64,000 bases of DNA from Lutraria lutraria (GCA_964023205.1 OZ026851.1:18111528-18175527), one strand, 5' to 3'. Counted from the first letter of the stretch, positions 1 through 13,936 are shown. Notes: a model not told the origin generated them from the sequence alone. Numbers and translations: made by a program.

Positions 1-2693
1 ATTCCCGTAATATACATGCCATTACTTGAAGTAAATGATCGTATTCCCGTAATATACACGCCATTACTTGAAGTAAATGATCATATTCCCGTAATATACA
101 CGCCATTACTTGAAGTAAATGATCGTATTCCCGTAATATACACGCCATTACTTGAAGTAAATGATCGTATTCCCGTAATATACACGCCATTACTTGAAGT
201 AAATGATCATATTCCCGTAATATACACGCCATTACTTGAAGTAAATGATCATATTCCCGTAATATACACGCCATTACTTGAAGTAAATGATCGTATTCCC
301 GTAATATACACGCCATTGCTTGAAGTAAATGATCATATTCCCGTAATATACACGCCATTACTTGAAGTAAATGATCGTATTCCCGTAATATACACACGCC
401 AATACTTGAAGTAAATGATCGTATTCCCGTAATATACACGCCATTACTTGAAGTAAATGATCATATTCCCGTAATATACATGCCATTACTTGAAGTAAAT
501 GATCGTATTCCCGTAATATACATGCCATTACTTGAAGTAAATGATCGCATTCCCGTAATATACACGCCATTACTTGAAGTAAATGATCGTATTCCCGTAA
601 TATACACGCCATTACTTGAAGTAAATGATCATATTCCCGTAATATACACGCCATTACTTGAAGTAAATGATCGTATTCCCGTAATATACACGCCATTACT
701 TGAAGTAAATGATCGTATTCCCGTAATATACACACCATTACTTGAATTAAATGATCGCATTCCCGTAATATACACGCCATTACTTGAAGTAAATGATTGT
801 ATTCCCGTAATATACACGCCATTACTTGAAGTAAATGATCGTATTCCCGTAATATACACGCCATTACTTGAAGTAAATGATCATATTCCCGTAATATACA
901 CGCCATTACTTGAAGTAAATGATCGTATTCCCGTAATATACACGCCATTACTTGAAGTAAATGATCGTATTCCCGTAATATACACGCCATTACTTGAAGT
1001 AAATGATTGTATTCCCGTAATATACACGCCATTACTTGAAGTAAATGATCGTATTCCAGTAATATACACGCCATTACTTGAAGTAAATGATCATATTCCC
1101 GTAATATACACGCCATTACTTGAAGTAAATGATCGTATTCCAGTAATATACACGCCATTACTTGAAGTAAATGATCGTATTCCCGTAATATACACGCCAT
1201 TACTTGAAGTAAATGATCGTATTCCCGTAATATACACGCCATTACTTGAAGTAAATGATCGTATTCCAGTAATATACACGCCATTACTTGAAGTAAATGA
1301 TCATATTCCCGTAATATACACGCCATTACTTGAAGTAAATGATCGTATTCCAGTAATATACACGCCATTACTTGAATTAAATGATCATATTCCAGTAATA
1401 TACACGCCATTACTTGAAGTAAATGATCATATTCCCGTAATATACACGCCATTACTTGAAGTAAATGATCATATTCCCGTAATATACACGCCATTACTTG
1501 AATTAAATGATCGTATTCCCGTAATATACACGCCATTACTTGAAGTAAATGATCGTATTCCCGTAATATACACGCCATTACTTGAAGTAAATGATCATAT
1601 TCCCGTAATATACACGCCATTACTTGAAGTAAATGATCGTATTCCCGTAATATACACGCCATTGCTTGAAGTAAATGATCATATTCCCGTAATATACACG
1701 CCATTACTTGAAGTAAATGATCGTATTCCCGTAATATACACGCCATTACTTGAAGTAAATGATCATATTCCCGTAATATACACGCCATTGCTTGAAGTAA
1801 ATGATCGTATTCCCGTAATATACACGCCATTACTTGAAGTAAATGATCGTATTCCCGTAATATACACGCCATTACTTGAAGTAAATGATCGTATTCCCGT
1901 AATATACATGCCATTACTTGAAGTAAATGATCGTATTCCCGTAATATACACGCCATTACTTGAAGTAAATGATCGTATTCCCGTAATATACATGCCATTA
2001 CTTGAAGTAAATGATCATATTCCCGTAATATACACGCCATTGCTTGAAGTAAATGATCGTATTCCCGTAATATACACGCCATTACTTGAAGTAAATGATC
2101 GTATTCCCGTAATATACACGCCATTACTTGAAGTAAATGATTGTATTCCCGTAATATACACGCCATTACTTGAATTAAATGATCGTATTCCCGTAATATA
2201 CACGCCATTACTTGAAGTAAATGATTGTATTCCCGTAATATACACGCCATTGCTTGAAGTAAATGATCGTATTCCCGTAATATACACGCCATTACTTGAA
2301 GTAAATGATCATATTCCCGTAATATACACGCCATTACTTGAATTAAATGATCGTATTCCCGTAATATACACGCCATTACTTGAAGTAAATGATTGTATTC
2401 CCGTAATATACACGCCATTGCTTGAAGTAAATGATCGTATTCCCGTAATATACACGCCATTACTTGAAGTAAATGATCGTATTCCCGTAATATACACGCC
2501 ATTACTTGAAGTAAATGATCGTATTCCCGTAATATACACGCCATTACTTGAAGTAAATGATCGTATTCCCGTAATATACACGCCAATACTTGAATTAAAT
2601 GATCATATTCCCGTAATATACACGCCATTGCTTGAAGTAATGATTGTATTTTCTGTACTAGACACGCCATTACTTGAATTAATCTACCACCTG
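1..2693. repeat. 42-bp minisatellite, ~64 units
   Basis: Continuous head-to-tail array of a 42-bp unit containing CCATTACTTGAAGTAAATGA and then TTCCCGTAATATAC; it runs off the left edge. Units vary at a few fixed positions (GATCGT/GATCAT/GATTGT; TACACG/TACATG; CCCGTA/CCAGTA; GAAGTAA/GAATTAA), and a 2-bp insertion near 394 shifts the reading phase once. The last units (2580-2690) decay into unique sequence. Because 42 is a multiple of 3 and the unit lacks stops, long open frames occur on both strands; I treat them as artefacts. It lies upstream of the receptor tail exons on the same strand, so it is probably intronic. Confidence 0.97.
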
Positions 2694-3480
2694 TTTTCCT
2701 GTATCTTCATAGTTTCCTATAAGTGAATTAAAGTGATATTTGTCATTTTCTGTATGTACAAATGTAGCACTCTCTTTTCTTTATTTTTTGAGAATGCCTG
2801 GCAACTTTGACTCTTTCTACATAGTACTCTTAATAAGTGACATTAGTTGTTTCAAGAATTTGTTTTGATACAATTCTTATTATTATGAATTTTTCAACTT
2901 TTAATTAGTAATTATAATTTATTTCAAAGGCCATTCTTTAAAAAATATTGGTATGTGGTTATACGACCCAAATTTTTCAGGAAGGATTTTTGTTGTTGGT
3001 AACATGACGTGCTTACGCTGAAAACAAAACACTGAAACCAAAGAGTAGAAAAGTGTCAAAATCCTTTAAAAAATTTGGTCATAAGTAGTAATGTAGCAGT
3101 AATGTTATGCACACGTCATAAAGTGACGTCACGTGCTCTACATATTTCCAGTTTACAAAAGCAAAAATCACAGCGAAATGAGTGTTTTTAGAAGAAAAAG
3201 GGCTCGTTTCGTCGGTAATTATTATCTTGGGATAATATCAGCAATTGAATGTTTTTTTGCATATTTTTTATAACAAAAAGCTAATGGGACTTTAATGAGT
3301 CTGTTGCATAACTGCAAACCCAACAAATTTCTTAAGAACGGCCTTAATTGTAATTTAATGGATTTCATAATGTACAAGTGAGCAATAAATGCACCTTAAT
3401 TGTATAAAATTTATTTTCATTTACAAAATAAATGAGTTCATGTTTTAAATTAAAAGTTAAAATCTTCTGGATTTGAGGTA
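2694..3480. other. Unique AT-rich sequence, no gene seen
   Basis: No exon with convincing homology and no obvious repeat. Probably intron of the receptor gene whose tail exons follow. The transmembrane exon expected before the tail was not found in the window. Confidence 0.5.
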
Positions 3481-3483
3481 GTA

Positions 3484-3725
3484 ATGCTTGAGATTGCTCC
3501 CAGAGCTCAAAATTTCTTCATTAGCATGTTTCAGTTTGAGATCAGTCTCAGAGCTCAAAATTTCTTCTTTAGCATGTTTCAGTTTGAGATCAGTCTCAGA
3601 GCTCAAAATTTCTTCTTTAGCATGTTTCAGTTTGAGATCAGTCTTGGAGCTCAAAATTTCTTCATTAGCATGTTTCAGTTTGAGATCAGTCTCGGAGCTC
3701 AAAATTTCTTTCGTCACATTTTTCA
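3484..3725. repeat. 48-bp tandem repeat, ~5 units
   Basis: Units contain AGATCAGTCTCAGAGCTCAA followed by AATTTCTTC and TTAGCATGTTTCAG; the phrase TCAGTTTGAG recurs every 48 bases (3531, 3579 and onward). Outer units are degenerate. Open frames on both strands are by-products of the period. Confidence 0.93.
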
Positions 3726-4012
3726 GTATGTTTGATGGCCAGTTGTGTTAATTGATGGCTAAAATAATGAATTCACTGTTTTAGGATTATTGATTTACTT
3801 ACTGTAAATAACATTGATTTTATTGCATTTTTTGTCTCAATATACTTTACGCATACAGGGATGTGATTCTTCCTTCTTTTTGTCTTAAAATCTTTGAAAC
3901 CAAAGGATACAGATTCAGCCAGACCTACTCAAAAATGATGTTTTTGCAAGTGTGAGGGGTTGGGGTAGGATATTTCAGCCTTTTTGCTCTTGGACCAATC
4001 ACAGGCCTGTCA

Positions 4013-4180
4013 TACAGTCAAACCTGCATAAGCAACCACTTCTGAATTAAGGTCACCCTGTAAATTATGGCCATTCATTGATTATTTTTAACAAAGTGAC
4101 CTCTGAATAAAGGTCACCTGTCAATAAAAGCCACATTTTGTCTTTCCCAAGGGTAGCCTTTGTTTACATGTTTGACTGTA
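4013..4180. mobile_element. MITE-like element, TACAGTCAAACCTG family
   Basis: Left end TACAGTCAAACCTG and right end TTTGACTGTA form short terminal inverted repeats starting with TA. The interior carries GGTCACC-type motifs, also as inverted versions. A close relative lies at 15528-15695 and a partial one at 14916-15056. TA-flanked CAGT ends fit a Tc1/mariner/pogo-type non-autonomous element; the family is inferred. Confidence 0.7.
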
Positions 4181-4346
4181 TTGAGAAAATGATATTGGGA
4201 GCTTCATAAACTAATCTCAAGATTACCTTCGTCCATGATTGTAATGTGGCAGAAATTGAAGAAAATATTGTTTATCATTCTAGTAAAGAATGTCGGCCTT
4301 TCTTGTAGACTGGTGATTAAATTTTCATGATACTTTTTAACTTCAG

Positions 4347-7300
4347 AAACTTCCAATTTAGACACAGTCGTTTGAAGGATCATCCTAACTTACAAGTTTC
4401 TAATCCAATCTATATGCCACAAACAACAGAAGACGATGATGAGGATGATGAATCTCATCAGCCATTAGATCAACCGTACAACTTCGATCCAGAAAAGGTA
4501 AGCATATGTTTGGGTAATTGAGTGTTTTATAAATTGCTTGGGTTTAGCATGGAATTAGTATGAGGTCATTTGATTGACATTTTGGGAAATTCATATTGTG
4601 TTGTAACTAATGCATTTATATTGTTAACTCATGAAATGATTTGCATTTATAGTGGTTATGTTTGAATAGTCTTAGATTAACACATTTTACATATCTGATA
4701 GTTTTCAGGGTGTGACAATTACATCAGAATTTCTTACATTTCTGGGAAAATCTTTCATCTTTCTAATGCAGAAATATCAAATTTGCACTGAACAAATTTC
4801 CTGTTACCTCAGCATTTTTCAAGACATTTCACCACTGATAATGTCTGGATCCCTTGTTATATTGATTCTTTGCTAAAATTGCTTATAGAGTATATTAATG
4901 ATGCAACATTGAAAAAGGGAACTCAACAATTTCATGTCTCATATAATACATATTCAGGGGTAAAAATTTTGCTGGAAATTCCAGTTTTAGCAGGCCCGGA
5001 CTGTTCAGGTTTTTATCGTATTTTCTTGTGTTTGCTGCATTGAGGTTAAGATTTACGTTTTTTTTAATTTTTAACTTTCTGCGGTATCTCATAGCACTGA
5101 TAATAAAACCTGCGGTCTTATCCTTCTGTGCTTGAGTAATTCCTGGCAATATGATGTTTGCTTTACATATCATGTTTATAACATGTGCTTCAAATCTCTC
5201 TCTTGTGTATCATTCTATGATATGATGTCTTGTTCTGTATGTCTCAATGTATATATTTAGCTTAATGTGCCATTCATGATCATCTGTTATTGAATATGAG
5301 TAGTTAGGATATATGTATATCAGTGTACGCATAGTTTTTATGGCATATCGGTTAAGATTATTACAGTAGTTCTGATTAAGACAGATTGGGAAGAATTGTC
5401 TTACGATTCATGAAATGACTTCTTGCGTCTTATGCATGGTCTCGGGTTGAATTTGGAGACAAAATTTAAAAAGCAAGCATTCTATTGGTTGATTTTAAAG
5501 ACAGATTTGAAATTGACCAATGAAAAAGAGTGTATTCTGAGTCTGGTTCCCAAACTCAGTTTTGGTTCCATGCTTGCTTGTAGATGCTTTGTATATGGCT
5601 TAATGTCAGGCGGAATCTTGTTCATCTATGTTTATGTTTTCTGTTGTAACAAAGGAATTTTGAGAGTAAGTTTAGATGTTCTGATGTAATGAACTGTTGT
5701 TTACCAAATTTTCACTAATAAACAACCCTGGCTAGATAGATATTAAAAGGAAAATTTTAGATTTTCAGTGAATTCCATTAATAATTCTTCAATGAATTTG
5801 ATAATCACATCTGTGTTTCCCCTTTGAACAGAATTCATGAAATCATGAATTTTTCATGAAGTATTCCTGCATGAAGTATTTATGCAAATTTCATGAAGCA
5901 TGAAAGACTGTGACATTTAACTTTTTAACTTGAAAAACTACTAGGGATGTTTATTATGGGATAGTTGGTAGTTGATGTACAATGTATATATGATATAAAC
6001 ACAGGCCTGTAGCTACTTTGAGATTCTGAACAAATTTCTAAAGAATTAAAAACAATCTGATAACATGATTTATTTCCAATGAGTATACTAAAACTATTCT
6101 TCAAGCCTTTTACCTGAATGCTTTTCTAGCTAGAGGCCTGATTTTTGTGTTAAGATTATGTTTTAGGTTTTATGGGTTTATATAGAGAGTACATGTAACC
6201 CCAGTTATGTGATGTTTTATCATTTTCTAGTTTGTTGTAATCAGCTTTTTGGAAAATCAAGGAATCTTGTGAAAATATTCCAACCTTACCATTTTATTAG
6301 CTTGTCTGTTTTCGAAAAAAAGTTGAGCTCTTGTGATCACTGCCACGTTGTGCAAGAACTTTAATGTAGCTCATAACTCAGAAAGTATGAGAGGTAGCTG
6401 CATGGGTGGATAGATCTGACTGAGGAGGTCAACAGATGAGTGTTGGTACCGCTCACAGCACTCTTGTTAAAATTTCCAAGAATTATGGAAGTACTAATTG
6501 TCAGATTTTGTGTTAATTACTTTATGCAAAAAAGCTGGCTAACATAATTATTGTTCTTTTTTTCAAAAATGTAGCTAATTGTTCCTAGATATTGACATGT
6601 AAAAATCTTAAATTTTATTCCCAATGAATTTGAATGGAGGCCATGACCGTGGTCCAGTACAAATGAAGCCATTGTACACTTGTGGACTTGTAAACCGGCA
6701 ACCTGGGTTTGAATCTCAGTCATGGCTGGTCATACCCCTTCCATGAAAATTTGACAAAAATGGCTACATATTGGGAGAAATGGATGGCTCCTTGTGGAAG
6801 GGTAAGTGGGTACCATGGTTACAATATAGTCCATGGAAAACTGGTAAGGAGAACCAGCCACTGAATATGACCGAAATATCATAGAAAAACGGCGTTATAA
6901 ATCTAATGAAGTAATTACATTGAATGCATGAATCTTGTAGATAATTTGTTTTGTAAAGTGATGATCAGTTACTGAGTGGTCTTACCCCACCCCTTCCCTT
7001 TGTTCACCATTTGTACAGTAAAACTACTGGCATCAAGAGCATTATTTAGTTAGCTAGGCCAAACAAGATTAGATGAGTACTCAATTTATCCATCATTTGA
7101 ATTAAGACAGACTTATTATATAGAAAAGAGAAATAATTAGTTCAAAGATTTCATTGTACATGTATATGATTTTCACTGTATGCGAGTTTAGTATAACAAT
7201 GGCACACAGTGATACAGCATAGTCTTGTAGACATACTTCATAGAAATTTGTTCCTATCTGTGAAATATTAAGATTTCCTCTCATTATATAGCAATGCCTA

Positions 7301-9646
7301 AAGTTTCAAGCAAAGACCTTTTTAAGGAGTTTTACTGTACAAACATTTGTGTATTGTATGTTGTGTTTTCTTTTATTACTAGGAAACATTAGTGGAAAGC
7401 AATGATGAAGCATGAAGGTCAAGGTCATATTTTATCCCCAAATATCATAGATATAATATACGTGCCTTTCTGTAGATTTTGCCATTTTGTCCTTCTTCTG
7501 TAGTCTTTTTTGATTGGCTATGCAGGTTTTTTTTTTTTGAATGGCTTCATTTGCAATTTAATATGTTGCAATTGGCTATTTTGTTGAATGTTGTATGTTA
7601 TGTAGGCTGTGATTGGCTGTACTGATTATTGTTCTACTCTGTGATTGGCTTATAGCTATATATCAAGAGTGTTTTCAGTTCTCTGAGCTGAATACATTAT
7701 GTTAAACTGTCTATGATTGGCTAAGCTAACGTCATATTGAAACTAACAAAATGGCTGTTTTTGGTCATAGATATACCTACTATACACGGAGGGAGGACTA
7801 CATTGATCTATGCATGATTTCACTCTATAGATATCAAAGTAAATTCATTACTTGTAGGGGTAGGGTCTCATCTAAATATTATCTTTCCTGTAACTGCACA
7901 TACTTAGGTAAAACAATGCACCATGATCCCTCTTTGATAGACAACTCGTACAAACATCGACCCCTATTGCTCCAAAATATCATTTCCCCCCTTTTTTACA
8001 CTGGTATTAATTTACCTGTAATTATATCTCACAATTTTGCATTTTACTCAACCTTTACTTAGTTGCCAATATTTGATACTATAGACAAACATCTTCATAT
8101 TCTTCATTGAATGTTTTTTATATGAATTATTTATTTGTGTGTTTATTTATATGTGTCATATCTATGATAGCATTTATCAAACTTCACAATCATGCCTGCC
8201 AGCAGCCACACATGAATATTATACAGAATTACTAAGTTACCACATATATTTTTTTTTCAGTATTACTACTTACCTACGAGAAAGTGCCTTAGTGTAATAC
8301 TCATTGATATCTAATTAAATATTCGAAGATATTTAATTAAATTTTTGTTTTCTATCAAGCTCACGTCTGGTTTCTGTCTTTATTTGGATATCTGTGTAGG
8401 AAAGGAACCAAAATGAATCCCAGCCGTAGATAAGTAATAATACTGAATACTTATAGGTGGTAATTTAGCAATTCTGTTAAGTATATATTTGAGTCATTAT
8501 TTTGTATAGGATTTGTTATTTTTTCTAAGTTTATGAAGTGCTATCTAGTATGTCCATGAAATAACTTCAAAAACTTGATTTTTATATGATGATAATTGTG
8601 AATAGTGTTGTTTGGTAGAATATGGAAACCATGTTAAACTGAAGTAAAATTTAGAACTTTTAAGAGCCATTTAACTTGGCTGTAAAGTCTCTTGCCTCTT
8701 ATCAGACACCAGGCTCCGAGGTTATAAAACATGAGTATGGGCTCTAAACTGTATTAATTATGATAATTTAACAGTTGAATTGAATATTATCTACAAACAT
8801 AAACCAGTAATCTTTCCTATCATAAAACATGAAGAGTGGAATTAAGATTTGAACTCAGAGACTGTATTTTATAACCTTGGTGCCAGATCTTCAGTTTTTA
8901 CAACTTTTAAGATACTTACTCTGTGGAGTTCTTTGATTTTTTCATGATTTATGATGATTTTGCCACAATTGAATTTTCATGGTAAGCAGTAAAGTGTTCC
9001 CAAAACTTTATTCCATATGACTCTGTATAGGAGTAGCTGCTTCCATTTAGTTGTGGAACATGTAATGGTGTGTGTTAGAATTATTAGTAGTAAATTTACT
9101 GTGTGCATAAAGCTTGCCGTCTTCATTGGCTAAAACAGAATTTGATTGGTTTAATTTATATAATATGAAATGTTGATGTAAGTCGGGACTTTACTTAAAT
9201 GTTTAGACGAACATCCATGTTAGCATTTCTAGTTATTTATATTACTTTGATGGTTGGGCCCAATATGGCCCCATTTGGAGTTTATCATTAATATATACAT
9301 CTTTGTCCATTCAGTAAAAAAGGTCCATTCTCAAACTGCCTGAATTTTACATGGTTTTATTCAAAATTAATTATTTTGTGTTCTTTTCTGTTTTAATTCT
9401 CTCTCTATATCATCCAAGCTTTGAGTGATCTAACAGACTGAATACAAGTGTCTTACTAAATTACCATATTAGATATTTGAACTTTTATTTTCCTTTTTTT
9501 TTCAGTCAACAAATTTTGCCAACCCTGTGTATGAACAATTTTATGCTGATAGTCGACAAACTTTGCTGCCGGGTAAAGATGAATCAGAAGACGAGAGTCC
9601 GACAAATTCAACCAAAAATAAGAAACCTCAAAATGGAAGTGTATAG
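4347..9646 (+). CDS. LRP1: LRP1-like endocytic receptor, cytoplasmic tail (last two coding exons, partial)
   Basis: Exons 4347-4497 and 9506-9646 (stop TAG at 9644-9646) join in phase 0 through a GTAAGC donor and a TTTTTTTTCAG acceptor. Together they encode about 97 residues of an intracellular tail. Two NPxY clathrin-sorting motifs are visible: SNPIYM in the first exon and FANPVYEQFY in the second. The segment spanning the junction (FDPEK then STNFANPVY) closely follows the vertebrate LRP1 tail (LDPDKPTNFTNPVY), and an acidic run (EDDDEDDES) lies between the motifs. LRP1 is a large recycling receptor for many extracellular ligands; NPxY motifs bind PTB adaptors. Ectodomain and transmembrane exons lie outside the window. 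The 5.0 kb final intron holds a SINE (6640-6905) and otherwise nothing recognisable. LRP1 versus a related LRP is inferred from the tail only. Confidence 0.85.
4960..5075 (+). repeat. Dispersed repeat fragment shared with thioredoxin introns
   Basis: The order GGAAATTCC, then GG(T/C)CCGGAC(T/C)GT, then GCTGCAT(T/C)GAGGTT(A/G)AGATTT matches 28345-28440 in TRX-A intron 2 and, partly, 48480-48540 in TRX-C. Family unknown. Confidence 0.5.
6640..6905 (+). mobile_element. tRNA-derived SINE
   Basis: The head has an A-box-like CCGTGGTCCAGTAC and a B-box-like GGGTTTGAATCTC (6706-6718), followed by a conserved body with GGCTCCTTGTGGAAGG and a 3' end ATATCATAGAAAAACGGCGT. Related copies: 49395-49640 (+) and 19723-19852 (-). 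It lies in the last receptor intron. Confidence 0.75.
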
Positions 9647-10084
9647 TGTAAGCTCAAGGTTTTTATATCCAGTGATGTAAATAGTAAAACTATGTGTATA
9701 TAAAACACTACCACAAGTATATATATATACAGACGTGTTGATAATTTTGCCATGTGCTTTTAATATGTCTAATATAAGGGATGTAATCCAAAATGTACAC
9801 GATGTCTGAGTTACTGGTTTTTACATAAATGCAGCATATTTTCTTGTATGAATGTGAAATTTTGTGTAACCATAGCAACCGAATGATCAAAATTTCCAAA
9901 GGAAATATATGATTTTATAATTGACTGCATGTGTGTATGCTCTGATGAATGTAATATGGTTCGTTCTACAATATCACCATATTTGGTGATGCTGGTGTAA
10001 AGAGTAGAAGCCATGTGTCAAAGACACCTGGTTCAAACAGTACAAGTTATCTTAAAGACAAGACATGATGGAGATAGGAGAATG

Positions 10085-10400
10085 AATGAACTTGCAGCTT
10101 TGTGGCAGGAATTCCCTGTAAACAGTGGAATGAAAGGAGAATTGTCATAGAAACAGTGGAATGAAGGGGGTTTTTCCATAGAAACGGTAGAATGTAGGGG
10201 AATTTCCCATGAAAATGGTAGAATGAAGGGGAATTTCCAAAGAGATGATGGAATAAAAGGGGAATTATGCTGGAAATGGTGAAATAATAAAGGGAGATTT
10301 CCATAGAACCAATGGAATGAAGGCAGATTTTAGCAATAACCGGTGGAATGAAAGGAAATTCCCATAGAAGTCATAAAGTAAAGAGGGAAACAGTAGAAAA
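10085..10400. repeat. Degenerate ~30-bp tandem repeat
   Basis: About ten imperfect units with the theme GGAATGAAGGGGAATTTCCATAGAAA. Strongly purine-biased on the + strand; probably within the receptor 3' UTR if the distal poly(A) site is used. Confidence 0.8.
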
Positions 10401-11203
10401 CATGATACTTGTGAAATTTCTCTAGAAACATTCGAAAGAGTGCATTGACGTAGAATTATTGAAAATGATTAAATTTTACTCTTGTATTACCTTGTATGTA
10501 AATGCATTAATTATCACTGTTCATTTTCATGCACATATTGAAACAGCAGAATCTAAATTCATGTTTTTTAAAGGGACTAGAATCAAGATACATACTCTTT
10601 AAAGGGACTAGATTTCATAAATTATACATTTGTTTGATATGCGAATTTTTTTTTCATTTGATGTTGAAATTTGAATGATATGAAATTTATTTTTACTAAA
10701 TTCTGCAGATATGCAGTAAACATTTATAATGTTGGTGAAACATTAGCCATAATCATTTAACAATGATTTTCATGTAATTGTAAATAATGTTCACTTCACA
10801 TCTATTGCCTATTAATGCAAGATTCTTACACACTTACAGCCTTTTTTGTTACATTTGTCAACTTATATTTTTGTCCCTATTGATATTATGTAAGAAATAA
10901 CGGTACTCTATATGTAGGCATAAACCATGGAAAACATTTGTATTACATGGGGTAATACACTTAATAGATCAATAAATTAATCTATTTTAATACACTCTTG
11001 AACATTCCTTAGTATAGACTTAGTAACTTACGGTCTATATTTTCTGGCCCGTCGGAAACAAAGTCAAATTGAGAGGGGGGGGGGGGGTAATTCTATATTA
11101 TGCCACCCCTCAGATCCTTCTGTTAATAATACCCTGAATGTAGTACTAATAGAGTAAGAAATGAGTAGGGGTGTAAATGTCAAGTGTTCTTGTAACATCA
11201 CTT

Positions 11204-11276
11204 GTCAGTCTTTCTTGGACGGCCCTGAAATGACCATAGCTGTCAAACAATAAAATCCATTATTTCTGTTAAATTT
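11204..11276 (+). mobile_element. SINE 3'-end fragment (GGCCCTGAAATGACCAT family)
   Basis: The motif GGCCCTGAAATGACCATAGC is shared, with variation, with 18760-18830, 32885-32930 and 51480-51540, so it is a dispersed repeat tail. Confidence 0.55.
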
Positions 11277-13936
11277 TACTTGGGTGTTGTTTTTTTCACC
11301 CTGCAGCACTTCCATTAAGAAAATCTGCATATATGTACTGTACTCAAAGGATAGATGTAAATTTAGTGTCATTTAACCTAATAATATTTTTAAAAATTCA
11401 ACCTTGACCTTTACGTCCATTTCATGTTTTGAATTCATATTTCATTGTAAATTCATTATTATTATTAGACTAGAGACAACGTGAGTTTAATCAGCATTCA
11501 TTTACTAACATGCTTCCTTTATAATGGTGCTTTTTTAGTCGTAATATTATAATATTGTGTATCAGTCTTGTTTATGAAAGGATTCATGTGGTGTTTTTGC
11601 ATCATAGAACTTTTTTAAGGCCATTTGAAATTTTGATGAAAGTCTTGAAAACAGGATCTGATGAAATAAATTTTAGAGGTTTCTGGGGGCCAGTTTCAAA
11701 TCTGAAGCGTCTGATTGGTTGATTCTTGTTTTTGGTATCTGATTGACCAATGAAAAGACAGCATTACTTGACTGGTCTCCAGACTTATTATTTTAAAATA
11801 TTGGATCTTGATTAAGGATTGTGGGTCTAGAATTTAAAGAAGAGTTGAGTTTTGTTCTTTATATTCTTTCAATAAAATTTTGTTTATTCTTTTTTTCCAA
11901 GCTGCAAAAGTTAACTTGATATGTCAAAGATCTCAAATTGTTGGCTTTAATGAAAGAATGAATTTACTAGTATCTAAGAATGTCTAGATCTGATTTAACT
12001 TCCATGTTTCTTAATGTATATTGTGTTTCACTGTTTTATTGTATTTTTGATGTTTTATATTTTTTAAACATTTACAATGGATAAGTCAGTAGTGTAAGAT
12101 GGGTTATTGATTATTTATGAAGTGTATAAAGCTATATCTGACATTCCTATATGAGATAAGAGTCACACCCAAGTACATAGGAAATTTGAATAATACTGGA
12201 ATTTTGATGACCAGCTCTAATTAGAAATTAAAGGGAGATAACTCAGAAAATAAAACATCAGGGATAGATTTCCTCTTTCAAGGTAAAATACTCGGTTGTT
12301 TATAATTTTTCTGTGAAATCGAGCGGGCCATGTTTAAATTCAGGAAACACTGCTTGAATCTTTAAACTGTGGAATGACGTGTTAGAGAACACTCGATTTA
12401 TTCTGATAACTGGAAACAATCGTATGTTAAAATACAGTTTTTTAAAACTCTTGTGAGAAAACACTTCATGAAACAATGTGATTTTACACTTTTTTTTAAA
12501 TTTATGTAGTATTTCTTGTCAGATATAGTTTAATACTCTTTTATAATGAGAGAGAAATTTTTATTGGATATTACAGTGGAATTAATTTATTGATTAGTCA
12601 ATATATCTACATGTATACAAAAGGGAGTTGATGATTTTGGATTTTTAAATGATATTACATGTAATGTCTAAGGGAGGTAATTTTTTTGAATGGATACTGT
12701 AAAATTTCTTGGGTCTTTTCTGTATTTTTGGGAAGTATGTTTGGTGATTTAATAATAAATTAATCATAAATTTGATTAATTGAATTGTTCCATAAAGAAA
12801 GCTATGTCTAAATCACTTAATTAACAAATGCATTTTTATTTGAACTTCTGCAGTTTCATTTTTCAAACTTCATTAAAATCACTGCTTGTTGTATGAAATT
12901 GAATCGTTTTTGTTGTTGTTGACTTTTGTTGTATCATTATTGTTACCATATTTTTTTGCTGTGCTCTTTGCTATTAGATTATTTTGTATGTTCTTTCAAC
13001 AATTCTCAAGATCTTTTTTAGTAATGAATTGTGGATTTAGTCTTGTTTCTAAAGTTACCCTGGTCAATCAACTATGTTTGATTTAGTGCAAATAGGTCAG
13101 CTTGTTATGTGTGAACATTGAACCATAGTCTGGCTCTAGACATCATTATTTTGGATTGAAGCCCTGTCATTGGTCAATTCAAATATATAATCAACCAATC
13201 AGATGCTTATGTTTAAAGAATTGTTTGAAATTTTCTAAATAAAATAGTTGCCTACAATCTGTGCATGTTTTTGCTATGACAAAATTTGATAATGAACAGT
13301 TACTTTGAGAATATGAGACATATCTTTTGTTTATTGTTTTATGTTAATGACTGAGAATTATGTAAGACTATTTACTTTGTGTGGACGAGACACAGTGCTT
13401 CAATATATGTAAGTATTCAATCTCGTTTAAATCTGATACAGCATTCTGCTTCAGTACTTATAACATCAGTTTTTGTCGTGGTTTGCTGGGAAAGATTTTT
13501 ATTAGAGTGTTACTTACTGGATCCAAGGTTACAACACTAGAGATCACTCTCAGAGTTCAAATCTCATTTTTGACCTATATCAGAATTATTTGCCTGTTAA
13601 CAATATGTATAAATAGTTTTATCATTTACCAGTTGACAGAATTCTGTTTAAAAAGTATTTTGGTCGTATCATTATCATCTTCAAAATATTGTAAAAACAA
13701 ACTTGAGCTTGAAGATTGTTCTTAAGCTTTATAAGCTTGGTCTGTGCCTGTGATGAGACATTGTTACTGTATCATGTATGAATGTATTTTTTGTTGCTGA
13801 TTTTCTTGTTAACATGTACTGATGGAATGAATGATCGCTTATGGATTTTATAATTTTCTTTATTCAACATGTATACAAAGTACTGTATTTTTGTAATATT
13901 TCATTTAATGCAACATCCAGTTACTGATCTTTTATG

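Noticed and set aside
1..2693. CRISPR-like array
   Set aside because: No unique spacers: the entire 42-bp unit repeats. The same holds for the other arrays; the genome is eukaryotic.
358..2726. Open frames of ~750-770 codons on both strands of the 42-bp array
   Set aside because: Period divisible by 3 with no stops in the unit makes several frames open at once; no flanking exon structure or homology.
6640..6720. Functional tRNA gene
   Set aside because: A and B box resemblance only; no cloverleaf, and the region continues as a dispersed SINE body. The same applies at 19780-19850 and 27442-27512.
7751..8062. 103-codon open frame in the receptor intron
   Set aside because: No recognisable domain, no splice logic, low-complexity AT-rich composition; likely chance.
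10047..10304. Minus-strand frame rich in Phe/His/Ser
   Set aside because: Translation of the ~30-bp tandem repeat.
13381..13725. 114-codon open frame downstream of LRP1
   Set aside because: No homology by eye, no consistent start context, and it lies in probable 3' UTR or intergenic sequence.
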